From positions 1-37,023 of the IMG/VR virus record IMGVR_UViG_3300044612_002663: a stretch of 37,023 nucleotides of DNA. One strand, 5' to 3'. The DNA is from a virus. Shown piece after piece: positions 13,102 through 20,345 of the stretch. The notes below the pieces were generated by a model, which had not been told where the DNA came from, searched no databases, and was given only the letters and a program-made list of their open reading frames with translations. The stretch's first letter is position 1. The number at the start of each line of letters is the position of its first letter. Position numbers and translations under genes: made by a program.

Positions 13102-14905
13102 TGGATTTGACCGCGCCCTCAATGATGCTGGCAGGCAGTTGACGGTGGTGGAAGGCGGCAAGGGCAAGCGCCGGGGTGGGGGCGGTGATGCTCCGCCGCC
13201 CGAATCGCCGCCGCCGGAAGATTTGGATTGGTCCGCCGCGCCTGTGGAATGCTTGGGCGTGAATGGGGAGACCTGGTGGTTTGTTGATGCGTATCGGCAG
13301 ATCATCGCCATTCAGGCGGGCAAGCTTTCCGCGCGCGGCGCGTTGAATGCGCTGCTGGGTGGGGATGCCACGGGTTGGGCGGCGCGCTACTTCCCTGAGT
13401 TTGACAAGGAAGGCATGAAGACCGGGGATTATAGCCCGCGCAAGCTGCACAAGGCGCTTGCGGAACAAATGACGGTAGTGGGATTGTTTGACCCCACCAC
13501 GCCGCGCCGCGGCCCTGGCGTTTGGCTGCATCAGGGCAAGCCCGTGGTGCATGCGGGCGCCAATGTTTTCTTCGCCGATGGGGCCCGCAGGCCGAGCTTC
13601 ATTCGGGATGGCATTGCGTATATCGCGGCGCGCGCCATTGCGCAGCCGCATGATGGCCAGGATGGCCGGCCGGAAGCGGGCAGTGCCGCGCTGGCGGAAG
13701 AAGCCGAAGCGATGTTCCGGCAATGGAATTGGGAAAACGCCGCGTCAGATCGGATGCTGTTGGGCTGGTGGGTGATTGCTAATCTGGGCGCGCTGGCGCC
13801 GATGCGGCCCTTGGCCATGATTGATGGGCAGGAAGGCGCGGGCAAATCCACTCTGTTGGAAATTCTGGCGGCGCTTTGCCCGGCTGGGGAAATGACGAAT
13901 GACACCACGGAAGCCGGGTTGCGCCAGCGCATGAATCAGCGCGCGGCGCCGATGATCCTGGATGAATTCGAAGGGGAAGAATTGCTGCGCGTGTTGGCTA
14001 TGCTTCGCCGGATTGTGACCGGGGAAGGCAGCCGGTCCTTCCGGGGGCAGGGCAGCCAGACGGCAGTGGTGACAGAAGTGGTGGGCACGGCGGTGATGGG
14101 CGCGATCGGCGCGCCTGTCGCCAATTCTGCGGAAACCACGCGCATCCTGCGCCTGATGCTATGGCCCCGCGCCCCCGGTGTGCCAAGCCTGGAAAAATCC
14201 GCCTTGCTATCCTGGTGCCAGAAGGAAGCGCCGGCCTTGTGGGGCCGCGCCATCGCCGCCTGGCCGCGCATTCACGCCAATGCCGCCATGATGCGCCTGG
14301 TGCTGAACCGCGCGGGCTGTTCGCCGCGATACGCGGATATGCTGGGCTGGCTGATCGGCGCGCGGGAAGCCATGGTGGCGGATGTCGCTTTGACGGAAGC
14401 GCAGGCGGAAGAAGCCTTGCAGTGGGCTTGGGGCTGGGTGGTGACGGAAGCTGAACAGGCGGAAGACACCACGGCTGCGCGCTGCCTTCAGCATCTGATG
14501 TCATGCCCCGTACTGACCGGGCCCGGCCATTCGGAAACCGTGGCGGTATTGGTTGAACGCACCTTGCGGGAACCGGATGCCCCGGCTGCGAAGCTATTGG
14601 CCGAGATAGGGCTGCGACTGGCCCCGTACCCCATTGATGGTGGGGATACGGCGCGGGTTGGGCTGTATGTGGCAGCCGGGCGAAGGCCATCGCTGGCCAG
14701 GCTGTACCAGCAAACGGAATGGCAGGGCGGGCGCTGGGGCACGGTGCTGGCGCAGCTGCGGGCCAGGGTGGCGGATGCTGAGATACGCGCGCAGCCGATC
14801 AAGACCCGCGTGCGGTTTTCAGGAGAGAATGACAGGGCGCAGGCGGTGTGGCTGGCGCCTGAATTGCTGCCTTCGGGCGCAGCAAAGGGGTTCGGGATGG
14901 ATTGA
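13082..14905 (+). CDS. P-loop primase/helicase-like replication protein
   Basis: This 607-aa protein starts at GTG 13082 with a GGGGGG stretch 6 nt upstream; extending further up would only overlap the previous gene. It has a Pro-rich linker (about 31-47), a Walker A motif GQEGAGKST at 249-257 and a Walker B-like MILDEFE at 291-297, followed by an Arg-rich segment (GSRSFRGQG) and a helical C-terminal half. The layout matches replicative helicase or primase-helicase proteins of phages and plasmids. No primase catalytic motif is certain, so priming activity is open. The iteron-rich region directly downstream supports a replication role. Confidence 0.7.
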   Translation: MSATFDDGFDRALNDAGRQLTVVEGGKGKRRGGGGDAPPPESPPPEDLDWSAAPVECLGVNGETWWFVDAYRQIIAIQAGKLSARGALNALLGGDATGWAARYFPEFDKEGMKTGDYSPRKLHKALAEQMTVVGLFDPTTPRRGPGVWLHQGKPVVHAGANVFFADGARRPSFIRDGIAYIAARAIAQPHDGQDGRPEAGSAALAEEAEAMFRQWNWENAASDRMLLGWWVIANLGALAPMRPLAMIDGQEGAGKSTLLEILAALCPAGEMTNDTTEAGLRQRMNQRAAPMILDEFEGEELLRVLAMLRRIVTGEGSRSFRGQGSQTAVVTEVVGTAVMGAIGAPVANSAETTRILRLMLWPRAPGVPSLEKSALLSWCQKEAPALWGRAIAAWPRIHANAAMMRLVLNRAGCSPRYADMLGWLIGAREAMVADVALTEAQAEEALQWAWGWVVTEAEQAEDTTAARCLQHLMSCPVLTGPGHSETVAVLVERTLREPDAPAAKLLAEIGLRLAPYPIDGGDTARVGLYVAAGRRPSLARLYQQTEWQGGRWGTVLAQLRARVADAEIRAQPIKTRVRFSGENDRAQAVWLAPELLPSGAAKGFGMD

Positions 14906-14907
14906 AC

Positions 14908-15171
14908 TGTCCCGCTATCTGTCCCGCTGACAGGCTGATTTGTCCCGCATGAAGCGGGTAAGTCATTGAAAAGCCTAGGTGCGGGACAGCGGGACAAGCG
15001 GGACAGGGCACTTCCTCATGTGTGTGCGCGCGTCGCATGTGCGCACATTTAGGAAATAGGTGCGTCCCGCATGTCCCGCTTGTCCCGCTGTATATAATAA
15101 TAAATAAAATCAGATAGATAAATAGATAGATAAGGGACAAAGGGCGGGACAGTTTCTGGTTGGGCGGGACA
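14908..15171 (+). other. Candidate replication origin: symmetric GCGGGACA iterons with AT-rich tract
   Basis: The 288-bp gap after the helicase gene contains ten exact copies of the octamer TGTCCCGC/GCGGGACA and two near-copies. Forward copies start at 14908, 14920, 14941, 15072 and 15081 (near-copy 15063); reverse copies start at 14981, 14989, 14998, 15144 and 15164 (near-copy 15132). An imperfect dyad lies at 15012-15055 and an almost pure A/T-rich tract with GATA repeats at 15090-15133. Iterons beside an AT-rich element, next to a helicase gene, are the usual make-up of a phage or plasmid origin. No coding frame is supported here. Confidence 0.75.
14988..15089 (+). repeat. 18-bp exact inverted repeat around the origin dyad
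   Basis: AGCGGGACAAGCGGGACA at 14988-15005 recurs as its exact reverse complement at 15072-15089. Each arm spans two full iterons. Between them lies the imperfect dyad with TTCCT at 15012-15016 and AGGAA at 15051-15055 and a TGTGCGC/GCGCACA core. The midpoint of the dyad (about 15033.5) is also near the midpoint of the tight iteron triplets on both sides. Confidence 0.8.
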
Positions 15172-15193
15172 ATTCAGCGAAAGGGGCAGCGAT

Positions 15194-15874
15194 ATGGCGG
15201 AACATCGGGCGGTTAAGGGGATCACTCTGGGGGTTGGGGTTGTCCAGCCGGGGGGTGTATGGGTCACCGGGGATGGGATGGCTCAGCGCGTGATTGAATC
15301 GGCCCATGCGCGTGCGATGGCCGAGGAAGCCCGCGCCGTGGCGGCTCAGTGCCACGCGGCGCCGTTCTTCCGTGTGCCGGTGCAGTATGACCCTGAGGCG
15401 GCTGTACGGGCAGCGGAGGGGGCGCAGCGTAGGGCCGCGCGGCGGCTGATGTCTGACAAGCTGGCGCAGTTGGCGGAACGGGGCAGGATCGGCCAATGCG
15501 AATGGCGGGCGGCTTTGGAAATGCGGTACGTGGTTGAGTATGTGGAGGGTGGGCGCATTCCGCTGGTGCGGTCTCAGTTGCGGGAACGGCTGCCATCGGG
15601 CGGGGATGGCACGGGCGAGTTGATGGCGGCTGAAGAGCTGGTGAGCACGGTTTATCTGCTATGGCGGCGGTATGCTCGGCGGTATCCAGTGACGAAGAAT
15701 GCAACGCTTGAAGACCTGACGCGGGGGCCGGTGTTCAACGGCGAGGGGATTAGGCAAACGGCCATGAAGCTTAAGATTGATCAGCGCCGAGCCGAGCCTC
15801 TATTGAAGCGTAGCCTGCGCTATTGGGCTCGGCTGCGTCCTTGGTACGCTGCGGCGGCGGAAGAATGCTGTTGA
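15194..15874 (+). CDS. Unknown protein next to origin; initiator or late regulator candidate
   Basis: This 226-aa protein is preceded by AAGGGG at a good distance. It is helical and basic, with AEGAQRRAARRLMSDKLAQLAERG in the middle and a C-terminal segment that resembles a sigma-4-like helix-turn-helix (GIRQTAMKLKIDQRRAEPLLKRSLRYW). It ends with two cysteines. Position between the iteron array and the terminator before the packaging genes allows two roles: an iteron-binding replication protein, or an activator of late transcription in the manner of Q/RinA. I cannot decide from sequence. Confidence 0.6.
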   Translation: MAEHRAVKGITLGVGVVQPGGVWVTGDGMAQRVIESAHARAMAEEARAVAAQCHAAPFFRVPVQYDPEAAVRAAEGAQRRAARRLMSDKLAQLAERGRIGQCEWRAALEMRYVVEYVEGGRIPLVRSQLRERLPSGGDGTGELMAAEELVSTVYLLWRRYARRYPVTKNATLEDLTRGPVFNGEGIRQTAMKLKIDQRRAEPLLKRSLRYWARLRPWYAAAAEECC

Positions 15875-15921
15875 CACGCTGCCACGTTTCGGTGCATGAA
15901 ACCATTAATAGGCGAATCTGC

Positions 15922-15951
15922 GCCCGGATGGCTCCACCATCTGGGCTTTTT
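15922..15951 (+). terminator. Rho-independent terminator between early and late genes
   Basis: GCCCGGATGG at 15922-15931 pairs with CCATCTGGGC at 15937-15946 over 10 bp with one G-U wobble, enclosing a CTCCA loop; TTTTT follows at 15947-15951. It ends the rightward early transcript 47 bp after the stop of the 226-aa gene and 138 bp before the small terminase. Confidence 0.85.
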
Positions 15952-16058
15952 CATGCCCTGCACCCCTTCCGCACATCAATCGCGCGCCCATCATCATGGG
16001 TCCTTCCTGGCCCAAAATGTATGCGGGCGGCTAACGCGCTCGAGTTTTCTAGTGTGAG

Positions 16059-16087
16059 GGTTCATTGAAACGGTTCACTGGGGTTCA
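16059..16087 (+). repeat. Three GGTTCA direct repeats before small terminase
   Basis: GGTTCA occurs at 16059-16064, 16072-16077 and 16082-16087, ending 2 nt before the ATG of the small terminase. Start-to-start spacing is 13 and 10 bp. Short repeats at this place are often recognised by the small terminase during cos or pac choice, or by a late regulator. The repeats are seen; the role is inference. Confidence 0.45.
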
Positions 16088-16089
16088 CG

Positions 16090-16611
16090 ATGGCCGCTGA
16101 CGGTAAATTGACGGTCGGCACCAAGGCTGAGTATGCCGCGCATCGGGGCTGTTCCCGCGCGTATGTGTCCAAACTGATCCGCGAAGGTAAGCTTGACGCA
16201 CCGGCCTTGATGGCTGATGGCAAAGTGAATTTCATCCTAGCTGACCAGATGATTGGCAAGCCATCCAGCGCTGACGCCGAATCGCTGTTTTCTGCGCCAT
16301 CGGCCGGCGCCCCGAACTTCGCCGAAGAACGTGCCCGCCGCGAAGCCGCAGAGGCCACGCTGGCTGAAATGAAATTGCAGGAAAAGCAGCGCGAAGTGCT
16401 GAAGGCCGATGCCGTAGCGCAGGCCGCGACCAGTGTTTTCGGGCGTGCCATGGCCAAGTTTTCAGAAGCTTGGGTGGAACTGGCCGTGGTGCTGGCACCA
16501 ATGACCGACCCCGCCGCCATTGCTGACCGCCTGGCTGATGAACAGCGCCGCGTGATGGCGGGGCTACACAAGGAATTTATGGAGGATGCTGCCAACCGCT
16601 CCGCCGCGTGA
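16090..16611 (+). CDS. Terminase small subunit (Nu1-like)
   Basis: This 173-aa protein has an N-terminal winged-helix DNA-binding region at about residues 12-48 (KAEYAAHRGCSRAYVSKLIREGKLD and a VNFILADQMIG wing), a helical charged segment at 76-100 (AEERARREAAEATLAEMKLQEKQRE) and a C-terminal helical part. This is the layout of lambda Nu1-type small terminases, which recognise the packaging site and hand DNA to the large subunit. It is followed, with a 26-nt overlap, by the large subunit. Repeats just upstream may be its target. Confidence 0.8.
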   Translation: MAADGKLTVGTKAEYAAHRGCSRAYVSKLIREGKLDAPALMADGKVNFILADQMIGKPSSADAESLFSAPSAGAPNFAEERARREAAEATLAEMKLQEKQREVLKADAVAQAATSVFGRAMAKFSEAWVELAVVLAPMTDPAAIADRLADEQRRVMAGLHKEFMEDAANRSAA

Positions 16612-18616
16612 TGCTGAGGCGCTGCTGCTAAATGCAGTAGCCTTCGCTTGCCGTGTGGCTCCCCCGCGTAACGTGGCGGAATGGGCGGAAGCGGAACGCA
16701 TTGTGGCGGCCGAATCGGGCAGCCCTTGGCCTGGTCGCTGGAAGACTGATCGGGTGCCCTATCTGCGCCAGATCATGGAAGTGATGACGCTCAGCCATCC
16801 GGCCAGGCGCGTGACGTTCCTGAAATCCGCGCAGATCGGGGGGTCTGAGGCTGCGCTGAATCTGATCGGCCAGGTGATGGCCGAAACGCCGGCCCCCGTG
16901 CTGGTGATGTTGCCTTCGATTGACATGATGCGCGGCTATAACCGCCTGAAGCTTGATCCCATGATCAGCGCCAGCCCGGCCCTGGCGGCGCGCGTGGAAG
17001 AAGTGGTGGCGCGATCCGGTGAGGAAAGCACTGCCACCTTCAAGCGGTTCCCTGGCGGGTATTTGCAACTTCTGACCGCCAATTCATCGGCCAACCTGCA
17101 GATGCGATCTGCCCGGGTGCTGCTGATGGAAGAAGTTTCTGACTATCCGATGGACGCGGATGGCCGCGGTGATCCGGTTCGCCAGCTTGAAGCACGCGCC
17201 ATTATCTATGCGGGCCGCGAGAAAATCCTAAAGGTCAGCACGCCGGCGGAAGAAGATTCATGCCGCGTCACGGCAGCTTATGAGGCTTCAAGCCAGGGCA
17301 AGTTTCTGGTGCCCTGCCCGCATTGCCAAACGAAGCAGACGCTGGAATGGGAAAGCCTCCGCTGGCCGAAGGGACAGCCGCAAGCCGCGCAGTACCATTG
17401 CAGCGAATGCGGTACGGGGATTGATCCGATCCATCGCCCGGCGATGCTGGCGCAGGGCGAATGGGTGCATGCAAAGCCGGATTTGTTGCAGGAACATGCG
17501 GGCTTCGCGATCAATGCGCTGTATAGCCCAACGATTTCATGGGCCGACCTGGCCGCCGAATTCGAAGAAGTTAAAGACGATCCCGAAGGCCTGAAAACCT
17601 TCACGCAGCAAAAGCTGGGCCGCGCCTGGCGCATTGCGGGTGAAGCACCGGAATTCCAGCGGCTTTATGATCGCCGCGAAAGCTGGGCGCCTGGTACTGT
17701 CCCGAAGGGCGGGTTGGTCCTGACCGCCGGGATTGACGTTCAGCGCAACCGGATCGAGTTGTTCATCTGGGCCTGGGGGCGCCTTCGGCAAAGCTGGCTG
17801 GTGGATCACATCATCATCGCTGGCAGCCCCTTCGCTTGGGCAACCTGGGAGCAGGTGGCGGCGGCGATTGAAACCATCTACCCGCATGAGGCAGGCGGCG
17901 CGTTGCCGATCAGCCTTTCCGCAGTGGATAGCGGTGACGGCACCACCACGGCCGAGGTCTATGCCTTCGTGCGCAAGGTTGGCCAGCGCCGCGCCATTGC
18001 CGTGAAGGGCCGCGATGCTCAGCCCCAGGCCATTGCGCCAGGCGGCAAGGTGGATGTGCGGCGCAGCGGCAAGCGGGTTGGCCAGTTAAAGCCTTGGCTG
18101 GTGGGATCATCCTACCTCAAGGGGGAATTCTACGGGCAGTTGCGGTTGGAAAAGCCCACTGCCGAAAGCGCGGCAGGCTATCCGCCGGGGTATGTGTTTT
18201 TGCCCGAGCATTTGGCCGGCGAAGAAGTGTGCCGGCAGTTGGTGTCGGAAGAAATCCGCCGCCATAAAGTCCGCGCCGGGGTGTTCCGGCAGGAATGGGT
18301 GAAGACCCGCGAGAGAAACGAAGCGCTGGATTGCCGCGTTTATGCCCGTGCCGCCGCCGCGCTGCTTGGGATTGAACGCTGGCAGGAATCGGAATGGGCG
18401 CGGGCTGAATTGCAACTGGCCCTTATGCAGCCCGCCCGCCGCGCGCTGCAGACGAATTTGGCGCTTGATGCTGAAGAAGAAGCGCCGCTTGAAGAAACTC
18501 AGCCGGATGAAGCGCCGGTTGATGAACCCGCTACCGTGCCGGCCCATGCCGCACCGCCGCCGCGCCCTGCCTTCCGCCCGCGTGGCTGGGGTGGGGCTGC
18601 TGGCGGCGTCTGGTAA
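16586..18616 (+). CDS. Terminase large subunit, GpA family
   Basis: This 676-aa packaging motor and nuclease follows the lambda GpA family. Residues 80-88 (KSAQIGGSE) correspond to the adenine/Walker A region, 178-186 (VLLMEEVSD) to Walker B, and C244/C247 with C272/C275 form a zinc-ribbon (CPHC, CSEC). The nuclease domain starts around GLVLTAGIDVQRNRIELFIWAWG. A Glu/Pro-rich C-terminal extension (LEETQPDEAPVDEPATVPAHAAPPP) probably contacts the portal. GpA-type terminases usually make cos ends, so the virion genome is probably cut near here and the window is permuted relative to it. Confidence 0.95.
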   Translation: MLPTAPPRDAEALLLNAVAFACRVAPPRNVAEWAEAERIVAAESGSPWPGRWKTDRVPYLRQIMEVMTLSHPARRVTFLKSAQIGGSEAALNLIGQVMAETPAPVLVMLPSIDMMRGYNRLKLDPMISASPALAARVEEVVARSGEESTATFKRFPGGYLQLLTANSSANLQMRSARVLLMEEVSDYPMDADGRGDPVRQLEARAIIYAGREKILKVSTPAEEDSCRVTAAYEASSQGKFLVPCPHCQTKQTLEWESLRWPKGQPQAAQYHCSECGTGIDPIHRPAMLAQGEWVHAKPDLLQEHAGFAINALYSPTISWADLAAEFEEVKDDPEGLKTFTQQKLGRAWRIAGEAPEFQRLYDRRESWAPGTVPKGGLVLTAGIDVQRNRIELFIWAWGRLRQSWLVDHIIIAGSPFAWATWEQVAAAIETIYPHEAGGALPISLSAVDSGDGTTTAEVYAFVRKVGQRRAIAVKGRDAQPQAIAPGGKVDVRRSGKRVGQLKPWLVGSSYLKGEFYGQLRLEKPTAESAAGYPPGYVFLPEHLAGEEVCRQLVSEEIRRHKVRAGVFRQEWVKTRERNEALDCRVYARAAAALLGIERWQESEWARAELQLALMQPARRALQTNLALDAEEEAPLEETQPDEAPVDEPATVPAHAAPPPRPAFRPRGWGGAAGGVW

Positions 18617-18628
18617 AGGATAAACCGC

Positions 18629-18862
18629 ATGTTTGCTGATACGCTCGCCTGGGCCCTGGCTCAGGTTGCCGCAACGCGCGCGCGCGTGCTGGCAGATGCC
18701 TATACCAGCGGCACGCGCAAGGTGACATTTGAAAACCGCACTGTGGAATACGCAACGCTGGCTGAAATGGAACGCGCGCTGAGTGCGCTTTACGCCGCCA
18801 GCGTCAGCACCACGCAGCGGCGCCCGGCGCGTACCATTGCCGTCATTGGTGGTGGTTCCTGA
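18629..18862 (+). CDS. gpW-like head-tail joining protein
   Basis: This 77-aa protein has the gpW pattern: a helical start, a beta hairpin (GTRKVTFENRTVEYATLAEMERALSAL) and a short C-terminus. In lambda, gpW fills the portal channel after packaging and allows tail joining. The gene lies between large terminase and portal, exactly as in lambda, and shares one base with the portal start. Confidence 0.9.
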   Translation: MFADTLAWALAQVAATRARVLADAYTSGTRKVTFENRTVEYATLAEMERALSALYAASVSTTQRRPARTIAVIGGGS

Positions 18863-20334
18863 TGGGCTTGCTTGATCGGCTGCGCAAAACCCTTTCTGGC
18901 AGGTCGGCGGCCTTTGCTGCAGCGCGCCAGCCGGCGGGCCGCGCAAATTGGAATGCACCAACCGGGTCCGCTCGCAAGGCGATGGATGGCGCGATCCGCA
19001 CCATTGCCGATAGGTCGCGGGATGCGGTGCGGAACAATGCCTATGCCAGCCGCATTGTTGATTTGTGGGTTGCCAATGCGGTCGGCACTGGCATCACCAC
19101 CACCTGGAAGGTGCCTGAAGGTTCAAATTCCGGCGCGGCGCCTGAAGCTGCGGCCTGGGCGAATTGGGCTGCTGGCCCCGGCTGCGACGTGGAAGGCGAA
19201 CTGGATTGGCCGGGCCTGCAGGCTTTGGCCTTTCGCGCCGTTGTGGAAAGCGGCGAAAGCCTGATCTGGATGCGCAGCGTGCGCCCTTCCGCCGATAACC
19301 CGGTGGGCTTGGCGTTGCAGGTGCTGGAGGCGGATCGGCTGGATTGGCACCACACCGGCATGGCGCCAAATGGAAACCGGATTATCCAGGGCGTGGAAGT
19401 CAACCAAAGGGGCCGCAAGGTCGCCTTCCACCTGCGCGAAGATGATGATGATTTCCCCCTGCTGCGCCGCGCCCATGCCAAGCGCATCCGCGTGCCCGCC
19501 GAAGACCTGATCCACCTTTATCGCCGCCGGCGCCCTGGCCAGTTGCGCGATGTGTCCTGGCTGGCGCCGATCCTGTGGCAGTTGCGCGATCTCAGCGAAT
19601 ACGAATCGGCCCTGCTGAAGAAGGCGTTTGTGGAAGCTTGCCTTGCCCTGGTGGTGACCGGCGATGACGAAGAATCGGTTTCCGGCGAAGTGTTGCAAGA
19701 CGCGTCCGGGAATAAGGTTGAATATCTGGAACCGCAGCAGATTTTGTACCGGCGCGGCGGCGGCACCATTGAAACGGTGAACCCATCGGGCGGCGGCGAT
19801 CACGCCGGGTACGCCAGGCGCCATTTGGAAGCTATTTCGGTTGGCGCTGGCCTGACTTATGACCAGGTTTCGGGCGATCTGTCGCAGGCAAATTATTCCA
19901 GCTTGCGCGCGGGCAAGATTGAATTCCGCCGGCTGCTGGAACAAGTGCAATACACCATGCTGGTCCCCATGCTGATCAGCCGCGTGGCGCGTCGCTTCCA
20001 TGCGCAGGGCGCGTTGTTGGGGCTGTTCCCATCCGATTATCTGGCGCCTTTCCATGTGCCGCCTGCGCCGGAAATGGTGGACCCCAGCAAGGATACCGCC
20101 GCGCTGATCGCGCAGGTGCGCGCTGGCTTCATCAGCCAAGATGAAGCGGTTGGCATGTTTGGTTCGAACTTCGATGACGTCATGGCGAAGATCGCCAAGG
20201 CGAACAAGAAAACCAAGGAGCTTGGCGTCATTCTGGATACTGACCCGCGCTATGTTGCCAAATCCGGTGGCGCGCAGGATGCCAAGCAAAACGCGGCGGT
20301 GCAGCTTGCGGCAGATGACGCCGCGCAAGCCTGA
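18862..20334 (+). CDS. Portal protein, lambda gpB family
   Basis: This 490-aa protein has the lambda-type portal features: RSRDAVRNNAYASRIVDLWVANAVGTGI near the start, a clip/stem region with HLYRRRRPGQLRDVSWLAPILWQLRDLSEYESALLKKAFVEAC, and FPSDYLAPFHVPPAPEMVDPSKD with a C-terminal helical crown. It forms the dodecameric DNA gate in the capsid vertex. The C-terminus is Gln/Ala-rich (AQDAKQNAAVQLAADDAAQA). It lies between the gpW-like joiner and the protease-capsid gene. Confidence 0.95.
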   Translation: MGLLDRLRKTLSGRSAAFAAARQPAGRANWNAPTGSARKAMDGAIRTIADRSRDAVRNNAYASRIVDLWVANAVGTGITTTWKVPEGSNSGAAPEAAAWANWAAGPGCDVEGELDWPGLQALAFRAVVESGESLIWMRSVRPSADNPVGLALQVLEADRLDWHHTGMAPNGNRIIQGVEVNQRGRKVAFHLREDDDDFPLLRRAHAKRIRVPAEDLIHLYRRRRPGQLRDVSWLAPILWQLRDLSEYESALLKKAFVEACLALVVTGDDEESVSGEVLQDASGNKVEYLEPQQILYRRGGGTIETVNPSGGGDHAGYARRHLEAISVGAGLTYDQVSGDLSQANYSSLRAGKIEFRRLLEQVQYTMLVPMLISRVARRFHAQGALLGLFPSDYLAPFHVPPAPEMVDPSKDTAALIAQVRAGFISQDEAVGMFGSNFDDVMAKIAKANKKTKELGVILDTDPRYVAKSGGAQDAKQNAAVQLAADDAAQA

Positions 20335-20345
20335 AGGAAAATCGA

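Noticed and set aside
19123-20328. A 401-codon minus-strand open frame opposite portal
   Set aside because: Same shadow pattern; the plus-strand portal has clear family motifs.
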